A stretch of DNA of 64,000 nucleotides from Alphaproteobacteria bacterium (lineage in GTDB: Bacteria; Myxococcota_A; UBA796; GCA-2862545), in the NCBI GenBank assembly GCA_020632875.1, contig JACKET010000001.1, forward strand, positions 930,001 to 994,000, given 5' to 3'. The first letter of the stretch is position 1. Every line of letters begins with the position of its first letter. A program made the translations under genes and the position numbers. Shown here piece by piece: positions 44,593 through 53,703 of the stretch. Under the pieces are notes generated by a model, which had not been told where the DNA came from, searched no databases, and saw only the letters and a list, made by a program, of their open reading frames with translations.

Positions 44593-44617
44593 GCCGCGAT
44601 GCTACATTGCCCACACG

Positions 44618-44941
44618 ATGCTCGCCTGGCTCGCCATCGCCGCCGTCCACGCGGCCCCGCCCGAAGCCCCCGGCCCTGCGCCCGCCACCGAGGCCGCGCC
44701 CACCGAGCCGGAGTGGGGTGTTCCCGTGCGTTTCGCGCCCACGAAGCCGGCCCTCGACACGTCGCGCGGCCTGCCGCTGCCGCGCAACACGCGCCTCAAC
44801 CCCACGGCCCGCAACGCGGGGCTCGTCGTCGGCATCGGGGCTGCGGTGCTCGCGACCTTCGCGGGGTCCGCGGCGCTCGGCGTGCTGTCGCGCGACCCCC
44901 TCCCGCGGGATCCCGTCAGCCTGCCGGGGGCCCAGTTTTGA
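44618..44941 (+). CDS. Small exported membrane-associated protein
   Basis: The 107-residue product starts MLAWLAIAAVHAAPPEAPGP (signal peptide cut near HAA). A Pro/Ala/Glu-rich stretch, a short conserved-looking segment (RGLPLPRNTRLNPTARN) and one hydrophobic span (GLVVGIGAAVLATFAGSAAL) near the C-terminus follow. An upstream in-frame ATG at 44591 would overlap the divergent gene start and lacks an SD. No family is recognised. The last base of its stop is the first base of the next ATG (TGATG), so it is coupled to the rhodanese gene. Confidence 0.6.
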   Translation: MLAWLAIAAVHAAPPEAPGPAPATEAAPTEPEWGVPVRFAPTKPALDTSRGLPLPRNTRLNPTARNAGLVVGIGAAVLATFAGSAALGVLSRDPLPRDPVSLPGAQF

Positions 44942-45423
44942 TGTGGCTCCTGTCGTGGCTCGGCTGCGCGACGGCCGCCCCTCCCGAGGATCCGGCCGCG
45001 CGGGTCGACCGCATCGAGAAGATGTACGACGACTACCGCAGGCTCGGCTTCGCGAAGGTCCCCGACATCGAGCCCGATCAGCTGTCCACCCTCGAATCGC
45101 CCGTCCTGGTCGACGTCCGCCCGCCCGAGGAGCGCAAGGTCTCCATGATCCCGGGCGCCATCACGAAAGAGGAGTTCGAGGCCGACCCCGAGAAGTACCG
45201 GGGGCACACCATCGTCCCGTACTGCACCATCGGTGCACGCAGCGGGATGTACGGGAAGAAGCTGATGAACGACGGGTGGGAGGTCCGCAACCTCAAGGGC
45301 TCCATCCTGCTGTGGACGTACACCGGTCAGCCGCTCGAGGGGCCGCAGGGGCCGACGCACGAGGTCCACACCTACGGGCGGCGGTGGGCGCTGGTCGCCG
45401 ACGGGTACCACGCCGTCTATTGA
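44941..45423 (+). CDS. Rhodanese-domain lipoprotein
   Basis: The 160-residue product begins MWLLSWLGCATAAPP with a lipobox LGC (Cys9). A single rhodanese domain (about 40-140) has LVDVRPPEERKVSMIPGAI and the active-site loop PYCTIGARSG with the catalytic Cys at the expected place. Rhodaneses transfer sulfane sulfur through this Cys; a lipid-anchored single domain would act outside the cytoplasm. It is coupled to the preceding small protein (TGATG). Its 3' end overlaps the convergent LysR-family gene by about 7 bp. Confidence 0.88.
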   Translation: MWLLSWLGCATAAPPEDPAARVDRIEKMYDDYRRLGFAKVPDIEPDQLSTLESPVLVDVRPPEERKVSMIPGAITKEEFEADPEKYRGHTIVPYCTIGARSGMYGKKLMNDGWEVRNLKGSILLWTYTGQPLEGPQGPTHEVHTYGRRWALVADGYHAVY

Positions 45424-46220
45424 GGCAGCGGCGGGGGCCGCGCGTCGTCGCGCCAGAACAGGCGGTACGTGTGGCGGGGCCCATCGACGAGCACCACACG
45501 CGCGCAGCCCGCCACCTCCACCGGGTCGTTCACGGCGGCGATTCCGCAGCCGAGGGCCACGAACCGCCCGGCCACGAGCCAGTCGTCGGCCTCGGCGCCC
45601 ACGGCCCACGCGATGCCGGCGCGCTCGAACAGGGCCTCCATCACCGTGCGGTGCGGTCGACCCCGCGCGGGCAGCACCCACCGGCGGTCGCCCACCTCGG
45701 CCAGCGACACGGTGCCGCGCCCGGCGAGCGGATCGCCCGGCGGCACCAGCAGCACGGTGCCGACCTCGCGCAGCGGGTGCGTCGCGAAGCCCGGGCCGGG
45801 GTCGGTCGCGACGCCCAGCTCGAAGCGCCCCGTTCGCACGCCCTCGATCGCGGTCGGGCCGTCGGCCGTGACGGGCTGCACGCCGTGCGCGCGGATCCAG
45901 TCGCGCAGCTGGTCGGCGAGCCACCACGTCCACGCGCCGCGGCCGGCGGCGAGGCGCACGGTGCGGGGCGTGCGGGAGAGGAAGGCGTCGCGCTCGGCCA
46001 CCACGCGTCGCGCGAGGGCCGCGAGCTCGACGCCCCGCGGCGTGAGGCGCAGGCCGCGCCCGTCGCGCACGTAGAGGGGCCCGCCCGCGGCCTCGGCCAG
46101 GCGCTTCACCTGGCCGTGCACGGCGGGCTGGGTGAGCGCGCACCGGCGCCCCGTCTCGGTGAAGCTCAGCACCTCGGCGAACACCGCGAAGGTCGGCAGG
46201 AGGTCGAGGTCGATACTCAC
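45417..46220 (-). CDS. LysR-family transcriptional regulator
   Basis: The 267-residue product starting VSIDLDLLPTFAVFAEVLSF has the N-terminal winged HTH of LysR regulators (LSFTETGRRCALTQPAVHGQ, then GRGLRLTPRGVELA) and a periplasmic-binding-like effector domain (TGRFELGVATDPGPG; VPPGDPLAGRGTVSLAEVGD). GTG 46218-46220 is preferred over ATG 46248-46250 because a LysR-type operator lies at 46243-46263, which would otherwise be inside the gene. It is divergent from the RNA phosphotransferase gene (kptA-like), the classic arrangement in which a LysR protein controls its neighbour. The ligand is unknown. It overlaps the rhodanese gene at its 3' end. Confidence 0.88.
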   Translation of the reverse strand: MSIDLDLLPTFAVFAEVLSFTETGRRCALTQPAVHGQVKRLAEAAGGPLYVRDGRGLRLTPRGVELAALARRVVAERDAFLSRTPRTVRLAAGRGAWTWWLADQLRDWIRAHGVQPVTADGPTAIEGVRTGRFELGVATDPGPGFATHPLREVGTVLLVPPGDPLAGRGTVSLAEVGDRRWVLPARGRPHRTVMEALFERAGIAWAVGAEADDWLVAGRFVALGCGIAAVNDPVEVAGCARVVLVDGPRHTYRLFWRDDARPPPLPQ

Positions 46221-46242
46221 GAGAGTCGATAGCCCATCACGA

Positions 46243-46263
46243 ATCATCATGCGACACGATGAT
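46243..46263. promoter_or_regulatory. Predicted LysR-type operator (T-N11-A box)
   Basis: ATCAT (46243-46247) and ATGAT (46259-46263) are inverted half-sites separated by exactly 11 bases, the LysR T-N11-A pattern. They sit in the 78-bp gap between the regulator start (46220) and the phosphotransferase start (46299), so one dimer could act on both promoters. Confidence 0.6.
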
Positions 46264-46298
46264 GGTCGCGAGGCATGCTGGAGCCAGAGGAAAGAACG

Positions 46299-46886
46299 AT
46301 GGATCTCGTACGAAAGAGCAAGAAGCTCTCCTGGCTCCTGCGCCACGGCGCGCTGGAGGCCCGCCTCCCCATGGACGAGGCCGGGTGGGCGTCGATCGCC
46401 GACGTGCTGCGGCACACCGGTCTCACGCGGCCCCAGCTCGACCGCGTCGTGGCGGAGAACAACAAGAGCCGCCTCGAGGTGCGCGGCGACCGCGTGCGGT
46501 GCTCGCAGGGGCACTCCCTCGAGGGCATGCCCGTGACCCTCGACGCGCTCGAGGCGTCGTGGACGCGGCTCGCCCGCACGGCACCGCTGTTCCACGGCAC
46601 CCGACTCGACCTCGTCGAGCCGATCGTGCGCGGCGGCATCCAGCCGATGGGCCGGACGCACGTGCACCTCGCGGACAGCCCCGACAGCACGGTCGGAAAG
46701 CGCGCTTCGGTCGCGGTGCTGCTCGAGGTCGACCCCGAGCGCCTCGAGGGGCTCTGGGTGAGCGCGAACGGCGTCTACCTGACGCGACGCGTGCCGAGCG
46801 CGGCGATCGTCGGGTTCCGGCCGGTCACGCGGCGCGCGCACGAGCAGGCGCCCCAGCTGCGGGCGCTGATCGCGAGCCGCACCTGA
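46299..46886 (+). CDS. kptA: RNA 2'-phosphotransferase (Tpt1/KptA)
   Basis: The start ATG 46299 (MDLVRKSKKLSWLLRHGA) follows GAGGAAAG; an earlier ATG (46275) has no SD. The 195-residue product has the Tpt1 pattern: N-terminal RKSKKLSWLLRH winged helix and SRLEVRGDRVRCSQGHS. The ADP-ribosyl-transferase-like half carries PLFHGTRLDLVEPIV and GGIQPMGRTHVHLA, with a conserved VYLTRRVP end. Tpt1 removes a 2'-phosphate from RNA using NAD+. Bacteria lack the tRNA-splicing pathway that makes this phosphate, so the natural substrate is uncertain. The LysR-type gene and operator upstream suggest induction by a small effector. Confidence 0.93.
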   Translation: MDLVRKSKKLSWLLRHGALEARLPMDEAGWASIADVLRHTGLTRPQLDRVVAENNKSRLEVRGDRVRCSQGHSLEGMPVTLDALEASWTRLARTAPLFHGTRLDLVEPIVRGGIQPMGRTHVHLADSPDSTVGKRASVAVLLEVDPERLEGLWVSANGVYLTRRVPSAAIVGFRPVTRRAHEQAPQLRALIASRT

Positions 46887-46989
46887 GCGCACGGGATGGC
46901 GGCGGGCGTCATCCGCTGTCGTCGATTGTCATCGCGGCGAAGGACGGCCGGGCCGGGGCGTCGAGGGAGCAACGAACCCTGGAGGAACG

Positions 46990-48111
46990 ATGCGAACCCT
47001 CATCCTCGGCCTGGCCCTGCTCACCACCGGTTGCTCCGCCGTCCACGCGCAGGAGGAGCCCGCCACCCTCGCCATCCCCGTCTCGTCGCTCGAGTCCGAG
47101 CTGCTCGAGACGCGTGGCGCCCTCACCGCGGCCGAGGCCGAAGCCGAGCGGCTGCGCACCGAGCTCGCCTCCACCGGCTTCGAGGACTCCGAGGCCCTCG
47201 CGAGCACGGCGGCGAGCCTCGGACGCGCGCAGGCCGAGCTCGGCGCGCTCCGGTCGCAGATCGCGGCTCGCGACGCGCAGGTCGACGCGCTCACCGCCCA
47301 GCTCGCGAGCGCCCGCAGCGCCGAGATGAGCGCCCAGGAGCGCGCGGCGTTCGACGCGCAGATCACCGGCCTCCGCGACGAGGCCCGCCAGGCGCGTGCG
47401 CTGGCCGACCAGCTCGCGATCACGCGCGCCGAGCTGTCGTCCGCGAACACCGAGCTGAACCGGGTCCGCGGCCGGCTCGCCGGCCTCCGTCAGGAGAACC
47501 AGGCCCTCTCGGCGCAGCTCGCGTCGACGTTCTCCCAGGAGGACCGGCTCCAGGCGCGGATCGCCCAGCAGCGCCACGAGATCACCGAGCTCCAGGGCCA
47601 GCTCGGCGCGACGAGCCGCGCCCTGGCCGCGGCCAGCGGGCACGAGCGCGAGGTGCGCGAGCAGGAGCGGCGGATCCGCGACCTGCAGAGCCAGATCGCC
47701 CAGCTCCAGGCGGGTCAGCAGAACCTCGCCCAGCTCCAGTCCCAGCTCGGCCACGTCCGCGCCGAGAACGAGCGGCTCCAGGCCCGCGTGTCGTCGCTCA
47801 CGTCCGACAAGCAGCGCGTCGAGGACCAGCTGCGCGCCGCCACCCAGCGGATCCGCGACCTCGAGGCGAGCCAGGCCAGCGGCGCCGTGGCGACGGGCCA
47901 GGTGCGCGATCTCCAGCAGCAGCTCGCGCGCTCGAAGGACGAGAACGACAAGCTCCTCGCCCGCATCGCCGAGCTCGAGGCCAAGCTGGGTACCGAGGCG
48001 CCGAACGCGGCCCCGCCGCGCGACGCGGGCAAGCCGGATGGCGGGATGAGCCGTCCCCCCGGCGACCGTCCCGCGGGCGGGGAGCGTCCGGGCGGCCGTC
48101 CCCCGCGCTGA
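46990..48111 (+). CDS. Coiled-coil lipoprotein
   Basis: The 373-residue product starts MRTLILGLALLTTGCSAVHA, with lipobox TTGC (Cys15). Residues about 35-330 are one long coiled coil, with continuous heptads rich in Ala, Glu, Gln, Arg and Leu (LQGQLGATSRALAAASG; LQSQLGHVRAENERLQARV). The tail is Pro/Gly/Arg-rich (GKPDGGMSRPPGDRPAGG). SD GGAGG precedes the ATG. Such periplasmic coiled-coil proteins often act as spacers or adaptors in the envelope. No family is recognised. It is followed 20 bp later by the helicase gene. Confidence 0.82.
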   Translation: MRTLILGLALLTTGCSAVHAQEEPATLAIPVSSLESELLETRGALTAAEAEAERLRTELASTGFEDSEALASTAASLGRAQAELGALRSQIAARDAQVDALTAQLASARSAEMSAQERAAFDAQITGLRDEARQARALADQLAITRAELSSANTELNRVRGRLAGLRQENQALSAQLASTFSQEDRLQARIAQQRHEITELQGQLGATSRALAAASGHEREVREQERRIRDLQSQIAQLQAGQQNLAQLQSQLGHVRAENERLQARVSSLTSDKQRVEDQLRAATQRIRDLEASQASGAVATGQVRDLQQQLARSKDENDKLLARIAELEAKLGTEAPNAAPPRDAGKPDGGMSRPPGDRPAGGERPGGRPPR

Positions 48112-48131
48112 CATCGGGTTAGCCGGAGGCC

Positions 48132-51100
48132 GTGCACGAGGTCACCGAGAAACAGGTCGAACGCCACGTCGGGCAGCGCGCGATGAAGCGCATCCGGTGG
48201 TACGAGGTCGACGATCCGGTCCGGCGGGGCAACCGCATCCAGGGCCGGGTCGCCGGCTTCCTCGTGAGCGCCAAGCTCGACGAGCCGCTCACGTCGCGGT
48301 GCTCGTGCCTGTACCGCACGGCCTGCGACCACGCGGCGGTCCTGCTGATGAAGTGGCTCGCGGACCCCGACGTCTTCAAGCTCGAAGAGGTCGAGCGCAT
48401 CGAGCTCCCGACCGACCCGCAGGACCTGAAGGACTGGCTCGAGACCGAAGACCCCGAGCTGCTCGACGAGACGCTGGACGAGCTCGTGCAGCGCGGTCAC
48501 TTCCTGCCCCGCAGCCACCCGCTGTGGCGGTGGATGGCCGAAGAGCTCGGGAACGCGCTCGACGGGCTGGCCGTCGAGACCCGCCAGGGGCGCGTCGATC
48601 CGGCCGAGGCCCTGCGTCCCGTGCTGGGCGAGCTGCACGAGCGGGTCGCGCGTCGCCGGGCCCGCCGCGAGGCCATCGCCCGCGCGTCGTCGTGGCGCGA
48701 CCGACCCCCGGCGGAGGAGGCGCTGGTCGAGCTCTGGGAGGCCGCGAGCGCCGCCTTCGCCGCCGAGGATCGCGAGCGCGTGCCGGGTGCGCTCGGCTCG
48801 GTCCAGCTCAAGCCCGACACCGACGAGCTCGTGTTCCGCCTGCGGTCCTCCGCGACCATGCCGCTCGTCCTGCCCGTCTCGGTGCGGCTCTTCGACAACC
48901 TCGGGCAGTTCTTCCGCTCGGAGGTGGCGGGCGTGGTGCTCGACAGCGTGATCGGGCCCATGGCGCCGGACGTTCGCGAGGGCGTGCTGCGCGTGCTCCA
49001 GACGCCCACGTGGCAGCGGGCGCTCGCGCGTCTCGACGCGGCGCTGTCGCTCGAGGGCCCGTCGGCGGACGACAGCGTCGGCTGGAAGATCACCGACCAG
49101 GAGGGGCGGATCGAGAAGATCACCCCGGTCCGCCTGACTCCGTTCAAGACGCGCCCCGGCTTCCGGACCCGGGCGCTCCCGTCGCACGAGCTGTCGGATC
49201 TCCCGCTCCCGTCGGACCGCGCCGCGCACGCCGCCCTGAAGTCCTCGCTGCCGCCGGCCCTCGTGCTCGAGCACCTCGTCGATCACCCGCGCGTGGTGGG
49301 GGAGGACGGGGAGCTCGTCCGCGTGCGGCGGTCCCAGCTCGAGGTGGCGGTCCGCGAGCGCGACGGGCTGTCCGTCGAGATCCTGCTGGACGGGGAGGCC
49401 GTCCCGGCGCCGCTCCTGGGCGCCCTCCGGCCGAGCCAGGGCCTGGCGACCGTGCGCATCGGGGGCATCGTGGCAGTGGTGGCGATGGGCCCCGTGATGG
49501 ACGGCCTCACCGACGTGCTGCACCGCTACGGCTCCGACTTCCCGCGGGCGGCGCGACGCCCACTGATGCTGCGGCTCGGGCTGCTCGAGCAGTCCGTGCC
49601 CCTGCGGCTCGACGGCGAGATGCGGGGCGTCCAGGTCCACGCCGATCTCCGCCCGGTGTTCGTGCTGATCCCCCTGTCGGACGGGGCCCTCCGCGTGGAG
49701 GTGCGGCTCCGGCCCCTGCCCGACGGGCCGCCGTACCGGCCGGGCGCGGGGCCCGCCGAGGTGGCGCGGGTCGTCCGCGGGGAGCGGACGTTCGCCGAGC
49801 GCGACCTGCGCAGGGAGCCGGCGCGCGTCATCACCCAGCTCGAGCGCCTGCCCCTGCCGCTCCTCCACGACTGGGACGGCACGATCGACGACCCCGACGA
49901 CGCGCTCGACCTCGTGCACGCGCTCCGGGCCCGTCCGGACCTGGTCGTGGAGTGGCCCGACCGCTCGCTCCGCGTGGCGAACGGCGCGGGCGAGGCGACG
50001 CGCCTGCGGGTCGCGGTGAACCGGTACCGCGACTGGTTCGGCGTCGAGGGCGAGCTCCAGGTGGGCGGCACGCGGGTGAGCCTGACGGAGCTGCTCCGCG
50101 CGATCCGCGACCAGCGCCGGTACGTGCGGCTCGACGACCACGGCTGGCTCCAGCTCACGGTCGGGCTGCAGGACGCGCTCCGCACCGCTGCGGGCATCGC
50201 GGCGCTCGACGAGGGCCCGCCGCAGCTCCCCGCCCTCGCGATGGCGCGCGCCGTGCTGGAGCTCGAGCGGGCCGGGGCCCAGGTCGAGGCTCCCGAAGAG
50301 CTGCAGGACCACCAGGCGCTGATCCGCGCGGCCGACGCGCTGCATCCCGAGGTGCCGGCTGGCCTGCGCGCGGAGCTCCGGCCCTACCAGCTCGAGGGGG
50401 TCACGTGGCTGCGGCGCATGGCGTGCTGGGCGCCGGGCGCCGTGCTCGCCGACGACATGGGCCTCGGGAAGACCCTCCAGGCGCTCGCTTTCGTGCTCGG
50501 ACGGCAGGAGAAGCCGGCCCTGGTGGTCGCTCCGGCGTCGGTGAACCTGAACTGGGTGCGCGAGACGGGGCGATTCGCACCCGACCTGCGGGTCGCCCTG
50601 TACCGGGGGGCGGGGCGGGAGTCGCTGCTCGAGGCGCCGAAGGGCCTGCTCGTCACCAGCTACGACCTGTTGGTCCGGGACCAGGCCATCCTCGCGGAGG
50701 TCCCGTTCGGCACGGTGATCTTCGACGAGGCGCAGGCGCTGAAGAACCCGCTGTCCAAGCGCGCCCGCGCGGCACGCGCGCTGGACGTGGACTTCGCGCT
50801 CGCCCTGTCCGGAACGCCCGTCGAGAACGACCTCGTCGAGCTGTGGAGCCTGATGCGCTGCGTGGCTCCGGGCCTGCTCGGGCCCCGCGAGCACTTCCTG
50901 CAGCGGTTCGGCACCACCGGCACCCGTGGCGACCCCTATGCCCACGGCCAGCTCGGGCGCCTCGTGCGGCCGTTCATCCTCCGCCGCACGAAAGCCGCGG
51001 TCGCACCAGAGCTCCCGCCCCGCGAGGAGTCCATCGACTGGATCGAGCTCACCGGCCCGGAGCGCGTCGTCTACGAGCGCATCCGGCAAGCCGCGGTGGG

Positions 51101-51722
51101 CGCGCTGAAGGGCCAGAAGGAGCCGAACCGCATCGAGGTCCTCGCGGCGTTGACGCGCCTGCGCCAGGCCGCGTGTGCCGCCCGGCTCGTGGAGCCCGAG
51201 GTGCAGGGCGACAGCGCGAAGATCGCGCGGCTCGTGGAGCGGGTGCAGGAGGTCCGCGAGAACGGCGCGCAGGCGCTGGTGTTCTCGCAGTTCACGTCGC
51301 TGCTCGACCTCGCGCAGGAGGCCCTGCTCGCGCGGGGCGTCCGCATCCTCCGGCTCGACGGCTCGACGCCCGTGAACCGGCGGCAGGCGCTGGTCGACGA
51401 CTTCCAGCGCGGTGAGGCCGACGTGTTCCTGATCAGCCTGAAGGCCGGCGGCACCGGGCTGAACCTCACCGCGGCGACGACCGTCATCCACCTCGACCCG
51501 TGGTGGAACCCGGCGGCGGAGGACCAGGCGTCCGACCGGGCCCACCGCATCGGGCAGACCGAGCAGGTCTACGTCATCCGCCTCGTCGCCGCGGGCACGG
51601 TGGAGGAGCAGGTGCTCGCGCTGCACGAGGAGAAGCGCGCGCTCGCGTCGATGGTGCTCGAGGGCACGAGCGAGACGCACCGCATGCGGTCCGAAGACCT
51701 GCTCGCCATCCTCGAGGGCTGA
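48132..51722 (+). CDS. SNF2-family helicase with N-terminal SWIM zinc finger
   Basis: The 1196-residue product from GTG 48132 starts with a SWIM domain, CSCLYRTACDH (Cys57, Cys59, Cys65, His67). A long middle region of unknown fold follows (about 100-730). The C-terminal SNF2 ATPase has LADDMGLGKTLQAL (Walker A Lys780), DEAQ (865-868), FSQFTSLLDLAQEALLARG, ISLKAGGTGLNLT and DRAHRIGQTEQ, a complete motor. Such proteins translocate on double-stranded DNA and remodel nucleoprotein or act in repair and transcription. The SWIM-SNF2 combination is common in large-genome bacteria. The last gene is convergent, with its stop immediately downstream. Confidence 0.92.
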   Translation: MHEVTEKQVERHVGQRAMKRIRWYEVDDPVRRGNRIQGRVAGFLVSAKLDEPLTSRCSCLYRTACDHAAVLLMKWLADPDVFKLEEVERIELPTDPQDLKDWLETEDPELLDETLDELVQRGHFLPRSHPLWRWMAEELGNALDGLAVETRQGRVDPAEALRPVLGELHERVARRRARREAIARASSWRDRPPAEEALVELWEAASAAFAAEDRERVPGALGSVQLKPDTDELVFRLRSSATMPLVLPVSVRLFDNLGQFFRSEVAGVVLDSVIGPMAPDVREGVLRVLQTPTWQRALARLDAALSLEGPSADDSVGWKITDQEGRIEKITPVRLTPFKTRPGFRTRALPSHELSDLPLPSDRAAHAALKSSLPPALVLEHLVDHPRVVGEDGELVRVRRSQLEVAVRERDGLSVEILLDGEAVPAPLLGALRPSQGLATVRIGGIVAVVAMGPVMDGLTDVLHRYGSDFPRAARRPLMLRLGLLEQSVPLRLDGEMRGVQVHADLRPVFVLIPLSDGALRVEVRLRPLPDGPPYRPGAGPAEVARVVRGERTFAERDLRREPARVITQLERLPLPLLHDWDGTIDDPDDALDLVHALRARPDLVVEWPDRSLRVANGAGEATRLRVAVNRYRDWFGVEGELQVGGTRVSLTELLRAIRDQRRYVRLDDHGWLQLTVGLQDALRTAAGIAALDEGPPQLPALAMARAVLELERAGAQVEAPEELQDHQALIRAADALHPEVPAGLRAELRPYQLEGVTWLRRMACWAPGAVLADDMGLGKTLQALAFVLGRQEKPALVVAPASVNLNWVRETGRFAPDLRVALYRGAGRESLLEAPKGLLVTSYDLLVRDQAILAEVPFGTVIFDEAQALKNPLSKRARAARALDVDFALALSGTPVENDLVELWSLMRCVAPGLLGPREHFLQRFGTTGTRGDPYAHGQLGRLVRPFILRRTKAAVAPELPPREESIDWIELTGPERVVYERIRQAAVGALKGQKEPNRIEVLAALTRLRQAACAARLVEPEVQGDSAKIARLVERVQEVRENGAQALVFSQFTSLLDLAQEALLARGVRILRLDGSTPVNRRQALVDDFQRGEADVFLISLKAGGTGLNLTAATTVIHLDPWWNPAAEDQASDRAHRIGQTEQVYVIRLVAAGTVEEQVLALHEEKRALASMVLEGTSETHRMRSEDLLAILEG

Positions 51723-51723
51723 T

Positions 51724-52314
51724 TCACTCCCGCGACGCGACGTATCCGAGCACACCGACGAGCGGCACGAGCGCGAGCCACCCCCGTCCGCCGCGGGATG
51801 TGGCACCCACGACGGAGACGAGCCACAGCGTGCAGAAGTCGAGCGCCATCACGTGCACGAACTGCTCGGTGCGCCAGGCCGCCGCGAAGGCCGCCGGGCT
51901 CCCGGCCCACAGGCCCCAGGCCATCAGGCCGAGCGTCGGCACCAGCAGGACCGCGGCCAGCGCCCGCGACCCGACCCACCGCTGCCACTCCGCCATCGGC
52001 AGCGGCCGTCCGCCGAGCGCGAGGCCCGGCACCAGCACGAACGCGCCGAGCGCCATGCTGCCGAGCGCGAACGGCCACAGCGGGACGGGCTCCCTGCGCA
52101 GGTCCGCCGCGAAGAGCCCCGCCAGGGCGAGCGGCCAGACGCCCATTAGCATGAACAGGGCGACCACGAGGGGCTCCTCGCCGGCCCAGTCGCCCGTCGA
52201 CAGCCGGAAGAGCCACGCCCACTGATCGGGGCGCGGGGGAGGGGAGAGCAGCAGGGCCTCCCCGAGCAGCGCGACCCAGGCCGCCACGAGCACGAACCGC
52301 GCAGGTGCGGTCAT
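51724..52314 (-). CDS. Polytopic membrane protein, unknown
   Basis: The 196-residue product (MTAPARFVLVAAWVALLGEA) has about six hydrophobic segments: ARFVLVAAWVALLGEALLLS, then spans near 48-66, 78-98, 115-135, 150-170 and 175-192. No charged active-site pattern is visible. Family not recognised. Its start lies 7 bp after the stop of the small exported protein gene at 52322, so the two are probably co-transcribed. Convergent with the helicase gene. Confidence 0.7.
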   Translation of the reverse strand: MTAPARFVLVAAWVALLGEALLLSPPPRPDQWAWLFRLSTGDWAGEEPLVVALFMLMGVWPLALAGLFAADLRREPVPLWPFALGSMALGAFVLVPGLALGGRPLPMAEWQRWVGSRALAAVLLVPTLGLMAWGLWAGSPAAFAAAWRTEQFVHVMALDFCTLWLVSVVGATSRGGRGWLALVPLVGVLGYVASRE

Positions 52315-52321
52315 CGCGGCC

Positions 52322-52711
52322 TCAGGGCGTGGAGCGCTCCACGAACACGTAGGATTCGTCCGATGGAGGACTGTTCCGGTACGCCCGATCGGGCTTCGCG
52401 TCCCAGTGCCCCTCCCACCACACACGCCAGTACCCGGGCGCGACCTCCGGGAGCACGTAGAACGGCCGCCGCAGGAAGCGCTTCCGGGGCGGGACCGCGA
52501 CGCTCGCGCCGGACTCCGAGACGAGCACCAGCCCCTCCAGCAGCCACTCCGTCGAGCGGGCCGCGGGCCCTCCGGGCGCAGAGGAGCTCGAGACGCACAC
52601 GTAGCGGAGCTCGGTCCCGGGGGTGAGCGCGGCGAGGCGTCGGCCATCGAGGTCTATGGCCTCGCAGGTCGTGACGGCGGTGGCGAGAGCGGTGGCGAGG
52701 AGCAGCAGCAT
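52322..52711 (-). CDS. Small exported protein, unknown
   Basis: The 129-residue product begins MLLLLATALATAVTTCEAID, a signal peptide cleaved near TTC or CEA. The mature part is small and beta-rich with one further Cys (LRYVCVSSSS) and aromatic-rich central strands (FYVLPEVAPGYWRVWWEGHW). No family is recognised. It is upstream of the membrane gene 51724-52314 on the same strand, 7 bp away, and may be made with it. Confidence 0.65.
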   Translation of the reverse strand: MLLLLATALATAVTTCEAIDLDGRRLAALTPGTELRYVCVSSSSAPGGPAARSTEWLLEGLVLVSESGASVAVPPRKRFLRRPFYVLPEVAPGYWRVWWEGHWDAKPDRAYRNSPPSDESYVFVERSTP

Positions 52712-52752
52712 GGCCCGAAGACGCTTTCGACGCCGCGGTATTCAACGCGGGC

Positions 52753-53703
52753 TCAGCGGCCGTTCAGGACGTGCTGGGCGAACGCCGCGGCCTCCATCGA
52801 CCACGCCATCCCCAGGTGCAGCATGATGCCGCCGAGGATCGACTTCGACCGGAGCGCGAACACGCCGAGGATGTAGCCGCCGATCACGCTCCCGATGGTC
52901 TCGGGCACGGGCTTGCCGAAGTGCAGCACGGCGTACATCGCGACCATCGGCAGGACGGCGTTCCGGCCGAGCCACTTCGCCATCCCGATGACCAGGAACC
53001 CGCGGAAGAACATCTCGACGAACGAGAAGTCGAAGCCGTACACGAGCTCGTAGGGGAGCACGGTCACGAGCGGGTGCACGCCGAGGTACTCCTCGACGCC
53101 GGTCCACGGCTTGTACGTCGGGTAGGTGCGCAGGAAGGCCGGCTGGAACGAGGCCCACGCGACCAGCGGTGCGATGACAGAGAGGCACATGAGGTAGGGC
53201 TTCACGTCGAAGCCCTTCGTGGTGAAGCCGTAGAGCCGCGCCACGCCGCGCGGGCGGTCGAAAACAACCCACCAGATCGCCATCGGCGTGAACCAGCACA
53301 GCGTGGACTTCATGTTCCACAGCATGCCGCGCACCCAGGAGCGCGCCGGGGGCGGCGCCTGGTCGACGAGATCGAGGTGGTAGGGGAACCAGTCGACGAA
53401 CGACACGACGAACAGGGCCATCAGCGCCATGCGGACGAAGTCGCGGTCGATGGGGTCGCCATCGGACTGCAGCCGGCCGCGCGCGGCCTGGAGCAGGACG
53501 ACCGAGAGCCACGGCACGCCGTAGAACACGGCGAACGAGAACATCTGCAGCGGGTCGTGGGTCGTGCGGGTGAGCGCGTCGAACGCGTCGTACTGGTAGT
53601 TCGCGACCATCAGGCCGCCGATGAGCAGCGCCGTGCCGAGGTAGACGACCCAGTCGAAGTCCTCGCGCACGAACGCGATCAGCATCAGCGCGAGCTTCTT
53701 CAT
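52753..53703 (-). CDS. CPBP-family intramembrane protease-like protein
   Basis: The 316-residue product has eight or so membrane spans and the CPBP/Abi signature (PF02517): FSFVEMFFRGFLVIGMAKW (Glu and Arg of the first motif; the first Glu of the usual EExxxR is Val here), AVLHFGKPVPE (His motif) and LHLGMAWSMEAAAF. Members cleave membrane-bound substrates, or act in CAAX-type processing and immunity. Whether the altered motif leaves it active is open. Its ATG overlaps the stop of the LemA-like gene (ATGA), so the two are coupled. Confidence 0.8.
   Translation of the reverse strand: MKKLALMLIAFVREDFDWVVYLGTALLIGGLMVANYQYDAFDALTRTTHDPLQMFSFAVFYGVPWLSVVLLQAARGRLQSDGDPIDRDFVRMALMALFVVSFVDWFPYHLDLVDQAPPPARSWVRGMLWNMKSTLCWFTPMAIWWVVFDRPRGVARLYGFTTKGFDVKPYLMCLSVIAPLVAWASFQPAFLRTYPTYKPWTGVEEYLGVHPLVTVLPYELVYGFDFSFVEMFFRGFLVIGMAKWLGRNAVLPMVAMYAVLHFGKPVPETIGSVIGGYILGVFALRSKSILGGIMLHLGMAWSMEAAAFAQHVLNGR

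Noticed and set aside
47715..51806. A long minus-strand open frame opposite the helicase and coiled-coil genes
   Set aside because: The plus-strand frame contains unmistakable SNF2 and SWIM motifs; the antisense translation is His/Arg/Val-rich low complexity typical of shadow frames.
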